The notes under the pieces are model-generated. The model did no database searches. It saw nothing but the letters and a program-made list of their open reading frames with translations, and was not told the origin of the DNA. From contig NC_088863.1 of NCBI RefSeq assembly GCF_032884065.1, positions 63,573,604-63,637,603 on the forward strand: a DNA stretch of 64,000 nt, read 5' to 3'. Both the position numbers and the translations under genes were made by a program. Shown here piece by piece: positions 10,016-21,400 of this stretch (the stretch's first letter is position 1; the number at the start of each line of letters is the position of its first letter). The stretch comes from Artemia franciscana. Taxonomy: Eukaryota; Arthropoda; Branchiopoda; Anostraca; Artemiidae.

Positions 10016-12532
10016 CTCTAGTCAGAAAAGAAAGCGTGCCGAGGAATCAAAAGAACAGCAAGGAAACAGGCTTGAGGCTGATAGAGAAAGAAAAAACAGA
10101 AAGCGTGCCGAGGAATCAAAAGAACAGCAAGGAAACAGGCTTGAGGCTGATAGAGAAAGAAAGAACAGAAAGCGTGCCGAGGAACTACCAGAGCAACGCG
10201 AAAGCAGACTTGCTGCTAAAAGAGAAAGTGAAAAAAGAAGGCGTGCCGAGGAATCACAAGAACAGCAAGAAATCAGGCTTGCTGCTGATAGAGAAAGTAA
10301 GAAAAGAAAGCGTGCCGAGGAATCACAAGAACAGCAAGAAATCAGGCTTGCTGCTGATAGAGAAAGTAAGAAAAGAAAGCGTGCCGAGGAATCAGAGCAA
10401 CCTGAAAGTTATCGCCTGACATTCAGGTACAGCCCAGTCGATGATTATAGCTTGAGTAGATGTGTTCAAATCGGGACAATGTCTAAAATTTGTCCCTATT
10501 GCAAGGCCTTGAAATTCAATGGTGAAACAATGGGAATGTGTTGCGCCTCAGGAAAAGTTAAACTTCCTCTATTGGCTGCACCACCAGAGCCATTGAAGAC
10601 TTTCCTTACTGGAACTACGTCAGAATCTGAGCGTTTTTTGTCAAAAATCAGAAAATACAACTCATATTTCCAAATGACGTCGTTTGGAGCCCGAATCGAA
10701 AATCCAGATCAGTTTATGTCTACTTTCAAAGTAAAAGGGCAAATTTATCATAGAGCAGGGTCCCTTCTACCATTCTCAGGCGAGAAACATAAACTTTTAC
10801 AATTGTACTTCATCAGTGATAGAAATTCTGAATTGAATGCACGTTGCGAAATTTCTCCCAAGGTTGAACGGACAATCGTTTCCCAATTGCAACATCTTTT
10901 CCATGAAAATAATAATTTAGTGCGTCTGTTCAAAACAGCCATCGATTTGATGCCAACTGATGCGCATAAAATTGTTATTTCCGCTGACAAAACGCCTCCT
11001 GGCCAACATGTGCGTAGATACAATGCTCCAACTATCGACGACGTGGCAATCGTTATGGTCGGTGATCAGTTTTTACCTCGAGATATTATTCTTCATAAGC
11101 GAAACGCTCAGTTGTTAAGAATTGCTGAAACTCATCGATGCTATGATGCCTTACAATATCCTATCATTTTTTGGGATGCAGCCGACGGCTATCACTTTAA
11201 TCTTAAATTGATGAATCCAGCCACTAACAAAGAAATGAATAAGAAATGCAGTGCAATGCATTATTATTCCAATAGACTAATGATTCGGCAGGATGAAGAA
11301 AATTATATTTTAAAATGCCGTGAATTGTTTCACCAATTTGTCGTTGATATGTATGCTAAAATTGAATCAGAACGTTTGCTATATATCCGCCTGAATCAGA
11401 CCAAGCTCCGCTCTGAACAATACATTCATTTGCGAGATGCAGTTATAAATGACGGTAATACCACAAACGTTGGAAGATTAACAATTTCACCTTCGTCATA
11501 TGCTGGCAGTCCCCGTCATATGCATGAATATGCTCAAGACGTTATTGCGTATGTTCGTCTCTATGGTCGTCCAGATTTATTTATTACATTTACATGTAAT
11601 CAATCTTGGGACGAGATACTGCAGCTTTTACTTCAAGGCCAATCGGCGGTTCATAGGCATGACATTACGGCCCGTGTCTTCCGGCAAAAGTTGAAATCAC
11701 TGATAAACTACATAGTAAAACTTGAAGTGTTCGGGTCAGTGCGATGCTGGATGTACTCAGTGGAATGGCAAAAACGAGGTTTGCCACACGCACATATACT
11801 AATCTGGCTACATAAGAAAATACTTCGAACGAAATTGATGATGTGATTTCCGCTGAAATACCTGATAAAAATGTCGATAAGGGGTTACATGATATTATTG
11901 TAAAAAATATGATACATGGACATTGCGGTGCACTGAACGAAAATTCACCATGCATGGCCAAAGGAAGGTGCACAAAGCAATATCCTCGACTTTTAGTATC
12001 AAAGACAATTACTGGCAATGATGGTTACCCACAATATAGAAGAAGATCTACTGAAGATGGCGGTAAAACAGCAATAATAAAAAAGCGTAACGGTACCACC
12101 ATCGAAGTAGATAACCAGTGGGTTGTTCCATATTCCCCATTATTATCAAAAACATTTAATGCACACATAAACGTTGAATGCTGTAACTCCGTAAAGGCAA
12201 TCAAATACATATGTAAATACGTCAACAAAGGCAGTGACATGGCAGTTTTTGGCTTGCAGCCCGAAATCAAAGATTTCGACGAAATCGTACAATATCAGGC
12301 TGGAAGATACATAAGCAGTAATGAAACTGTTTGGCGAATTATTTCATTTCCGATACATGAACGTAGTCCAGCTGTTGTTCACTTAGCGGTACGTTTACAG
12401 AATGGTCAACGTGTTTATTTCTTGGAAACCAACGTGCAACAAAGAGCCCTGAATCCACCGGATACAACATTAACAGCTTTTTTTTCGCTTTGCAAAAATG
12501 ATTCTTTTGCAAAAAAAACTGCTGTATACTGA
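10016..12532 (+). pseudogene. Helitron Rep (HUH endonuclease) region, copy 1
   Basis: The frame starts inside the N-terminal basic repeats (about six 23-residue units, 10016-10400), having lost its natural start at the inverted junction. It then has a Cys-rich CPYCKA segment and Rep motifs: FTCNQSWDEI near 11595, the HUH motif in GLPHAHILIW near 11780-11810 and, in the next frame, KYICKYVNKG near 12205-12235 with the catalytic tyrosines. A one-base frameshift near 11820 splits it into 9972-11846 and 11843-12532. The first 44 bases of that open frame belong to the inverted copy, so the frame is accidentally chimeric. In the family, Rep nicks and joins DNA ends. This copy cannot make a continuous protein. 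Confidence 0.88.
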
Positions 12533-14156
12533 AGTGCCTTCGTATTACACGTGGAATACTACAAATAAAGTATTTGAACGTCGAAAACAGAATAAGTCAG
12601 TCGACGGCCAACCTACCATCTTCAAAGATACCACGATAGGAAGACTCTACACCGTTCACTCCAATCAACATGAATGCTTCTTTCTGCACCTGCTTTTGGT
12701 GAATGTACCCGGTCCGACATCCTTTGAGTATTTGAGAACTGTAAACGGTATTATACATGACACTTACCGTAGTGCATGCCAAGCTCTGAATTTATTGGAG
12801 AATGACCAACACTGGAATAACTGCATCAATGACGCGTGCGAAACGTCAACCCCAAGTCAAATTCGTGCATTGTTTGGCATCATTTTAACAACTTGCTCTC
12901 CATCAGCTCCTACAGAGTTATGGGAAAAATATAAGTCAAAAATGTCCGAAGATATACTCCATCGAAAACAGTTAGAGACGTCAGATATGACTTTTGATTT
13001 TACAGCAGAAATTTATAACTACACTTTAGTTATTATAGAAGATTTGTGCGTACGTATGGCAAAAAACCTCTTCAGGATTTGGGAATGCCTTCACCTAACC
13101 GTATCGCAGCTGTTTCGACATGTGTAGAATTGGATCGTGAACAAAGTTACAGTACGAGTGATCTATTGTCGTATGTACAAAATAACATTTCCAATTTAAC
13201 GTCGGAACAAAAAGAAATTTATGATACGATAATGCATTGTGTCGATAACAACGTTGGAGAAATTTTCTTTTTGGATGTGCCAGGAGGTACTGGTAAAACG
13301 TTTGTGATAAAACTGATTCTGGCATCAATTCGATCAAAAAATGATATAGCGTTGGCAATTGCGTCGTCCGGAATAGCTGCAACATTGCTGCCTGGTGGAA
13401 GAACTGCTCATTCCGCTTTGAAATTGCCTCTGAATTTGCATTCTACAGAAACTCCCACGTGCAATATTTCCAAATCATCTGGGATGGGTAAAGTATTGCA
13501 GCAATGCAAACTTATTATTTGGGATGAGTGCACAATGGCACACAAAAAATCGCTCGAGGCTCTGGATCAATGCTTGAAAGATTTGAGAGGCAAGTCGAAA
13601 CCCTTTGGCAGCACATTAATATTGTTTGCGGGAGATTTCAGGCAAACCTAGATCAACTCCTGCAGACGAAATGAATGCTTGCCTGAAAAATTCTAATTTA
13701 TGGGCACACGTAAAAATATTAAAATTAACTACAAATATGCGTGTCCGATTGCAAAACGATGACTCTGGTCAAACATTTTCAGATAAATTGCTGGCAATTG
13801 GAAACGGAAAGCTCCCAGTAGACTCAATTTCAGGACGTATACAACTACCTGCTGATTTTTGTAATTTAGTGACGTCCAAAAATGAATTGATTGAAAAAGT
13901 ATTTCCGGATATTCTAAAAAATTGTCAAAATAATAAATGGCTAAGTGAAAGAGGGATTCTCGCACCCAAAAATATAGACGTCCACGAAATCAACAATATT
14001 GTTTTGACCAAGATTCGAGACCAGGCAGTCCTTTACAAGTCAGTCGACACAGTTTTGGAACCAAATGAAGCGGTTAATTATCCATCTGAATTTTTAAATT
14101 CCATAGATCTTTCAGGGTTTCCACCACACGTGCTACAACTAAAAATAGTCTATTAA
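12498..14156 (+). pseudogene. Helitron helicase region, copy 1
   Basis: It continues the Rep copy in three frames: 12498-13127, 13046-13651 and 13626-14156. Lesions are a shift in the poly-A run near 12515, another in the A-run near 13060 (RMAKKPLQ), and a small deletion at GDFRQT that loses the following LPII. Walker A GGTGKT (near 13285) and WDECTM (near 13520) remain. The frame ends at LKIVY, where a second Helitron 5' end begins, so the last helicase motifs are missing. Every one of these lesions is shared with 17606-19264. Confidence 0.87.
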
Positions 14157-14325
14157 ATATAATATAAAAATAAGTTGTCTGTCTGTGGATCAGGTGACGT
14201 CATGTTTCTGTGTCGACTGACGTCATGAAGTTAGTTGTCGTCATTTTTGCTATGACGGTGACGTCATTAAAGATATTTCAGGACATATATGTTCACGTAG
14301 AAATCTATTAATGTTAGAGTTTACA
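14157..14325 (+). mobile_element. Helitron 5' end, copy 2
   Basis: AT-rich start then ATAAGTTGTCTGTCTGTGG, the conserved 5' terminal segment of this Helitron family, leading to the first ATG at 14326. The first bases (TATTAAATATAATA) form the empty site that is filled by a Helitron in the paralogous block at 19265. Confidence 0.75.
14195..14266 (+). promoter_or_regulatory. Three TGACGTCA palindromes upstream of Helitron ORF
   Basis: Exact copies lie at 14195-14202, 14218-14225 and 14259-14266, within 135 bases of the Rep frame's first ATG. The set repeats at about 21271-21342 and, on the other strand, at 7613-7684. They match the CREB/ATF site. Use as a promoter element is inference. Confidence 0.5.
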
Positions 14326-16253
14326 ATGACTGATGAACTTACAATGGCAAAAGCCGATGAAGATGCTCAAAGAGTCTATGCCAAAAAACTTGCTGCTGAT
14401 AGAGAAAGTCAGAAAAGAAAGCGTGCCGAGGAACTACCAGAGCCACATGAAACCAGACTTGCTGCTTAAAGAGAAAGTGAAAAAAGAAGGCATGCCGAGG
14501 AACTACCAGAGCAACATGAAACCAGACTTGCTGCTAAAAGAGAAAGTGAAAAAAGAAGGCGTGCCGAGGGATCACAAGAACAGCAAGAAATCAGGCTTGC
14601 TGCTGATAGAGAAAGTAAGAAAAGAAAGCGTGCCGAGGAATAAGAGCAACCTGAAAGTTATCGCCAGGCATTCAGGTACAGCCCAGTCGATGATTATAGC
14701 TTGAGTAGATGTGTTCAAATCGGGACTATGTCTAAAATTTGTCCCTATTGCAAGGCCTTGAAATTCAATGGTGAAACAATGGGAATGTGTTGCGCCTCAG
14801 GAAAAGTTAAACTTCCTCTATTGGCTGCACCACCAGAGCCATTGAAGACTTTCCTTACTGGAACTAGGTCAGAATCTAAGCGTTTTTTGTCACAAATCAG
14901 AAAATATAACTCATGTTTCCAAATGACGTCGTTTGGAGCCCAAATCGAAAATCCAGATAAATTTATGTCTACTTTCAAAGTAAAAGGGCAAATTTATCAT
15001 AGAGCAGGGTCCCTTCTACCATTCTCAGGCGAGAATAATAAATTTTTACAATTGTACTTCATCAGTGATAAAAATTCTGAATTGAATGCATGTTGCGAAA
15101 TTTCTCCCAACGTTGAAAGGACAATCGTTTCCCAATTGCAACATCTTTTCCACGAAAATAATAGTTTAGTGCGTCTGTTCAAAACAGCCATCGATTTGAT
15201 GCCTACCGATACGCATAAAATTGTTATTTCCGCTGACAAAACGCCTCCTGGCCAACATGTGCGTAGATACAATGCTCCAACTATCGACGAAGTGGCAATT
15301 GTTATGGTCGGTGATCAGTTTTTACCTCGAGATATTATTCTTCATAAGCGAAAGGCTCAGTTGTTAAGAATTGCTGAAACTCATCGATGCTACGATGCCC
15401 TACAATATCCTATCATTTTTTGGGATGGAGCCGACGGCTATCACGTCAATATTAAATTGATGAATCCAGCCACTAACAAAGAAATGAATAAGAAATGCAG
15501 TGCAATGCATTATTATTCCTATAGACTAATGATTCGGCAGGATGAAGAAAATTATATTTTAAAATGCCGTCAATTGTTTCACCAATTCGTCGTTGATGTG
15601 TATGCTAAAATTGAATCAGAACGTTTGCTATATATCCGCCTGAATCAGACCAAGCTCCGCTCTGAACAGTACTTTCATTTGCCAGATGCAGTTATAAATG
15701 ACGGTAATACCACAAACGTTGGAAGATTAACAATTTTACCTTCGTCATATGCTGGCATTCCCCGTCATATGCATGAATATGCTCAAGACGTTATTGCGTA
15801 TGTTCGTCTCTATGGTCGTCCAGATTTATTTATTACATTTACATGTAATCAATCTTGGGACGAGATACTGCAGCTTTTACTTCAAGGACAATCGGTGGTT
15901 CATAGACATGACATTACGGCCTGTGTCTTCCGGCAAAAGTTGAAATCACTGATAAACTACATAGTAAATTTTGAAGTGTTTGGGTCAGTGCGATGCTGGA
16001 TGTACTCAGTGGATTGGCAAAAACGAGGTTTGCCACACACACATATACTAATCTGGCTACATAAAAAAATTACTTCGAACGAAATTGATGATGTGATTTC
16101 CGCTGAAATACCTGATGAAAATGTCGATAAGGGGGTTACATGATATTATTGTAAAAAATTTGATACATGGACCTTGCGGTGCACTGAACGAAAATTCACC
16201 ATGCATGGCCAAAGGAAGGTGCACAAAGCAATATCATCGACTTTTAGTATTTT
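14326..16253 (+). pseudogene. Helitron Rep region, copy 2 (truncated)
   Basis: It begins MTDELTMAKADEDAQ and reads through four basic 23-residue units, with in-frame stops after LAA (near 14467) and after RAEE (near 14641). A long frame (14701-16143) carries the CPYCKA segment, FTCNQSWDEI and the HUH site. The HUH site reads GLPHTHILIW here, with T in place of the hydrophobic A of copy 1. An extra G near 16133 shifts the frame. At 16253 the Helitron sequence stops and repeat R begins, so the rest of Rep and all of the helicase are absent. The same truncation occurs in copy 3 (21401-23327). Confidence 0.87.
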
Positions 16254-16728
16254 TTATTAGAGTTCATACTTTTCTGACAATTTTAGTCTTTATTCGAATA
16301 TTTTAGGATTACCAGAAAAGGAAATACTAACGAAGAGCTCTAAACTGACGGGGCTAGCCATTATATACGTCCAACGAAATATTGAGATAGACATCGACCA
16401 TGTAATAGATAAATATGGCGGGAGTGGAAATACAAAAAATAGACTTTTTCTTATAAAATTCTGAATACTGTAAGTTAATTGAAATATATTGAACTTTTAA
16501 TAGTGGTAAGATACGCTACGTTGTTATGAAATAAAATTTTGATTACTAAATTTTTGAGATTTCATGAAAGTTGGCACTGTTTATTAAAACACTATTTTTA
16601 AAAAGAAAAAGTAATTAGCTAAATGCTTTATTGCCTATACTTAAAACACTCGTTTTAAATGTCTTTTATGCATTTCTATATCTTCGTTCTGTTTTTATTG
16701 TTACATTCCTAAAATAACAAGTATTTAA
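16254..16728. repeat. Three-copy repeat R, copy 2
   Basis: Matches 463-953 and 23328-23818 closely; one short deletion near 16345 removes GAGAGGACTC-type sequence present in the other copies. It is followed at 16729 by the TC of the same small Helitron insertion. Confidence 0.8.
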
Positions 16729-16918
16729 TCTATGTATATATATAAAAAAAAGTTGTCTGTGTGTGTGTGGGCCTGTCGGGTGACGTCATGTTTGTCGACT
16801 GACGAAATTACAGACCGGGACATCGGGACGCAAATGACGACCGGGACATAGGGAATATAAATGACGACCGGGACACTCAAAGAGAAAGCGACCGGGACAC
16901 AAGGAATGTTCGATTAGA
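16729..16918 (+). mobile_element. Small Helitron interrupted by assembly gap
   Basis: Starts TC after GTATTTAA, as at 954 and 23819, and carries a TGACGTCA palindrome and minisatellite units. The sequence then runs into the N gap, so its 3' end is unknown. Confidence 0.75.
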
Positions 16919-17018
16919 NNNNNNNNNNNNNNNNNNNNNNNNNNNNNNNNNNNNNNNNNNNNNNNNNNNNNNNNNNNNNNNNNNNNNNNNNNNNNNNNNN
17001 NNNNNNNNNNNNNNNNNN
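16919..17018. other. Assembly gap (100 N)
   Basis: Exactly 100 N, the usual placeholder for a gap of unknown size. It falls exactly between two near-identical blocks, where assembly is least reliable. Confidence 0.98.
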
Positions 17019-17640
17019 GATACATGGACATTGCGGTGCACTGAACGAAAATTCACCATGCATGGCCAAAGGAAGGTGCACAAAGCAATATCCTCGACTT
17101 TTAGTATCAAAGACAATTACTGGCAATGATGGTTACCCACAATATAGAAGAAGATCTACTGAAGATGGCGGTAAAACAGCAATAATAAAAAAGCGTAACT
17201 GTACCACCATCGAAGTAGATAACCAGTGGGTTGTTCCATATTCCCCATTATTATCAAAAACATTTAATGCACACATAAACGTTGAATGCTGTAACTCCGT
17301 AAAGGCAATCAAATACATATGTAAATACGTCAACAAAGGCAGTGACATGGCAGTTTTTGGCTTGCAGCCCGAAATCAAAGATTTCGACGAAATCGTACAA
17401 TATCAGGTTGGAAGATACATAAGCAGTAATGAAACTGTTTGGCGAATTATTTCATTTCCGATACATGAACGTAGTCCAGCTGTTGTTCACTTAGCGGTAC
17501 ATTTACAGAATGGTCAACGTGTTTATTTCTTGGAAACCAACGTGCAACAAAGAGCCCTGAATCCACCGGATACAACATTAACAGCTTTTTTTTCGCTTTG
17601 CAAAAATGATTCTTTTGCAAAAAAAACTGCTGTATACTGA
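17019..17640 (+). pseudogene. Helitron Rep C-terminal part, block B
   Basis: It corresponds base for base to 11911-12532 at a constant offset of 5,108, with only a few substitutions. It includes KYICKYVNKG. The N-terminal part is lost in or beyond the N gap. Confidence 0.87.
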
Positions 17641-19264
17641 AGTGCCTTCGTATTACACGTGGAATACTACAAATAAAGTATTTGAACGTCGAAAACAGAA
17701 TAAGTCAGTCGACGGCCAACCTACCATCTTCAAAGATACCACGATAGGAAGACTCTACACCGTTCACTCCAATCAACATGAATGCTTCTTTCTACGCCTG
17801 CTTTTGGTGAATGTACCCGGTCCGACATCCTTTGAGTATTTGAGAACTGTAAACGGTATTATACATGACACTTACCGTAGTGCATGCCAAGCTCTGAATT
17901 TATTGGAGAATGACCAACACTGGAATAACTGCATCATTGACGCGTGCGAAACGTCAACCCCAAGTCAAATTCGTGCATTGTTTGGCATCATTTTAACAAC
18001 TTGCTCTCCATCAGCTCCTACAGAGTTATGGGAAAAATATAAGTAAAAAATGTCCGAAGATATACTCCATCGAAAACAGTTAGAGACGTCAGATATGACT
18101 TTTGATTTTACAGCAGAAATTTATAACTACACTTTAGTTATTATAGAAGATTTGTGCGTACGTATGGCAAAAAACCTCTTCAGGATTTGGGAATGCCTTC
18201 ACCTAACCGTATCGCAGCTGTTTCGACATGTGTAGAATTGGATCGTGAACAAAGTTACAGTACGAGTGATCTATTGTCGTATGTACAAAATAACATTTCC
18301 AAGTTAACGTCGGAACAAAAAGACATTTATGATACGATAATGCATTGTGTCGATAACAACGTTGGAGAAATTTTCTTTTGGGATGTGCCAGGAGGTACTG
18401 GTAAAACGTTTGTGATAAAATTGATTCTGGCATCAATTCGATCAAAAAATGATATAGCGTTGGCAATTGCGTCGTCCGGAATAGCTGCAACATTGCTGCC
18501 TGGTGGAAGAACTGTTCATTCCGCTTTGAAAATGCCTCTGAATTTGCATTCTACAGAAACTCCCACGTGCAATATTTCCAAATCATCTGGGATGGGTAAA
18601 GTATTGCAGCAATGCAAACTTATTATTTGGGATGAGTGCACAATGGCACACAAAAAATCGCTCGAGGCTCTGGATCAATGCTTGAAAGATTTGAGAGGCA
18701 AGTCGAAACCCTTTGGCAGCACATTAATATTGTTTGCGGGAGATTTCAGGCAAACCTAGATCAACTCCTGCAGACGAAATGAATGCTTGCCTGAAAAATT
18801 CTAATTTATGGGCACACGTAAAAATATTAAAATTAACTACAAATATGCGTGTCCGATTGCAAAACGATGACTCTGGTCAAACATTTTCAGATAAATTGCT
18901 GGCAATTGGAAACGGAAAGCTCCCAGTAGACTCAATTTCAGGACGTATACAACTACCTGCTGATTTTTGTAATTTAGTGACGTCCAAAAATGAATTGATT
19001 GAAAAAGTATTTCCGGATATTCTAAAAAATTGTCAAAATAATAAATGGCTAAGTGAAAGAGGGATTCTCGCACCCAAAAATATAGACGTCCACGAAATCA
19101 ACAATATTGTTTTGACCAAGATTCGAGACCAGGCAGTCCTTTACAAGTCAGTCGACACAGTTTTGGAACCAAATGAAGCGGTTAATTATCCATCTGAATT
19201 TTTAAATTTCATAGATCTTTCAGGGTTACCACCACACGTGCTACAACTAAAAATAGTCTATTAA
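17606..19264 (+). pseudogene. Helitron helicase region, block B
   Basis: It is colinear with 12498-14156 (offset 5,108) and carries all the same frameshifts and the same small deletion after GDFRQT, plus one private stop (YK* at 18046). Walker A and WDECTM are preserved. Shared lesions mean the element was already dead before the block was copied. It ends at LKIVY, immediately before the Helitron at 19266. Confidence 0.87.
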
Positions 19265-19369
19265 ATCTATATATATATATAAATAAGTTGTCTGTCTGTG
19301 GATGTGTGGATGGGTCAGGTGACGTCACCTGAAAAAACTGGATCAGGTGACGTCAAAACTGAAAAAACT

Positions 19370-20690
19370 AAAAAAAAGGCAAAAACTACAAAAAAAACTA
19401 AAAACTAATAAAAAAAATAAAAAAGCTAAAAAACTAAAAAAACTATAAAGGTAAAAACCAATAAAAAACTAAAAAAAAAACTGAAAAAACTAAAAAAAAG
19501 GCAAAAACTACAAAAAAAAACTAAAAACTAATAACAAAAGTAAAAAAGCTAAAAAACTAAAAAAACTAAAAAAACTAAAAAAAGGTAAAAAACTAAAAAA
19601 AATAAAAAATAAAAAAAAAATAAAAAAAAGGAAAAAACTGAAAAATAAGCTAAAATAAAGGTAAAAACCAATAAAAAACTAAAAGAAAAAAAGGAAAAAA
19701 CTAATAAATGACGACACTCAAAGAGAAAGCGACCAGGACAAAAGGAATGTTCGATTAGCAATCAACAAAGCACCGGGACACAGGGAGTATAAATGACGAC
19801 CAGGACATAAGTAAAAAAAAAAACTATCTATATATATATAAATAAGTTGTCAAACTAAAAAAAGGCAAAAACTACAAAAAAAACTAAAAACTAATAAAAA
19901 AGCTAAAAAACTAAAAAAACTAAAAAAAAGGCAAAAACTACAAAAAAAACTAAAAACTAATAAAAAAATAAAAAAGCTAAAAAACTAAAAAAACTAAAAA
20001 AACTAAAAAAAGGTAAAAAACTAAAAAAACTAAAAACTAAAAAAAACTAAAAAAAAGGAAAAAACTGAAAAATAAGCTAAAATAAAGGTAAAAACCAATA
20101 AAAAACTAAAAAAAACTGAAAAAACTAAAAAAAGGCAAAAACTACAAAAAAACTAAAAACTAATAAAAAAAGTAAAAAGCTAAAAAACTAAAAAAACTAA
20201 AAAAACTAAAAAAACTAAAAAAAGGTAAAAAACTAAAAAAAATAAAAAATAAAAAAAAACTAAAAAAAAGGAAAAAACTGAAAAATAAGCTAACATAAAG
20301 GTAAAAACCAATAAAAACTAAAAAGAAAAAAAGGAAAAAACTAAAAAAAATTTTCATCTAAAAAACTAAAAAAAAACTAAAAAAGGTAAAAACTAAAAGA
20401 ACTAAAAAAGAAAAAAATAAATGACGACACTCAAAGAGAAAGCGACCAGGACAAAAGGAATGTTCGATTAGCAATCAACAAAGCACCGGGACATAGGGAG
20501 TATAAATGACGACCAGGACATAAGTAAAAAAAAAATTAACAAAACTAAAAAGAAGGTAAAAACTACAAAAAAACTAAAAAGAAAAAAAAACTAAAAACTA
20601 ATAAAAAAACTAAAAAATCTAAAAATCTAAATAAACTAAAAAAGAAAAAAAAAGGAAAAAAATAAAGGAGAAAAACAAAACTAAAAAACG
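19370..20690 (+). repeat. A-rich CTAAAAAA tracts within Helitron
   Basis: Three tracts (about 19370-19700, 19850-20420 and 20530-20690) consist of irregular units such as AAAAACTAAAAA and AAAGGCAAAAACTAC. They are separated by near-identical patches containing GACGACACTCAAAGAGAAAG (19705-19810 and about 20420-20525). The patches show that a block of about 700 bp was duplicated inside the element. The antisense frames rich in F are artefacts of composition. Confidence 0.8.
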
Positions 20691-21186
20691 AATGTATATA
20701 CAGACCGGTACACCGGGATACAAATGACGACCGGGACACAGGGAATATAAATGACGACCGGGACACAGGGACACAACTACAACGGGGACACCGGAGGAAA
20801 CAGGGGGATGTAAATGACGACCGGGACACCGGGACAGGGAATGGTCGATTAGCAATCACCATCAACAAAGCTCAAGGGCAATCATTAGAATCATGAGGTA
20901 TAGATCTGAATACAGATTGTTTTCCCATGGACCATTATATGTTGCATGTTCAAGAGTCGGTAAACCTGACAATCTATTTATATGCAAAGACAATGGGACA
21001 GCAAAGAATGTTGTATATTCGCAAGTTTTACGTAGTTAAAACCATATATATATATATATATCTATCTATATTCACAGGTGGGACATAGGGACACAACTAC
21101 AATGGCGCGTAACTATTATGGCGCGTAACGACTTACGCGCGCGGGGGGGCTCGGGGGGTGGCGCGAAGCGCCCCCACCAACTAGGT

Positions 21187-21221
21187 GTTGGGGTGGCGCG
21201 AAGCGCCACCCCAACAGCTAG
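21187..21221 (+). other. Helitron 3' terminal hairpin and CTAG end
   Basis: Arms GTTGGGGTGGCGC and GCGCCACCCCAAC pair perfectly around a three-base GAA loop, followed by AGCTAG and host T. In Helitrons this hairpin is the transposition terminator. The same structure lies at 1494-1528 and, on the minus strand, at 7751-7786. Confidence 0.85.
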
Positions 21222-21400
21222 TATAATATAAAAATATATATAAAAATAAGTTGTCTGTCTGTGGATCAGGTGACGTCATGTTTCTGTGTCGACTGACGTC
21301 ATGAAGTTAGTTGTCGTCATTTTTGCTATGACGGTGACGTCATTAAAGATATTTCAGACATATATGTTCACGTAGAAATCTATTAATGTTTAAGTTTACA

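Larger units (their letters stand above)
19266..21221 (+). mobile_element. Non-autonomous Helitron, 1,956 bp, recent insertion
   Basis: The 5' end TC at 19266 follows A19265. The 3' end CTAG at 21218-21221 precedes T21222, with the 13-bp-arm hairpin at 21187-21215. The paralogous block has the unoccupied site at 14156-14160 (TATTAAA then TATAATATAAAA), proving both ends and the A|T target. The interior holds long A-rich tracts built on CTAAAAAA, two short minisatellite patches, a helicase C-terminal remnant (about 20850-21040) and the GC-rich 3' segment. It encodes nothing intact. Confidence 0.92.

Noticed and set aside
16786-17126. Open frames running through the N gap
   Set aside because: Translation across unknown bases is meaningless; the frames join unrelated Helitron fragments.
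20563-20868. 101-codon minus-strand F-rich frame that could look like a membrane protein
   Set aside because: The hydrophobic run is the complement of poly-A tracts within a Helitron; composition alone explains it.
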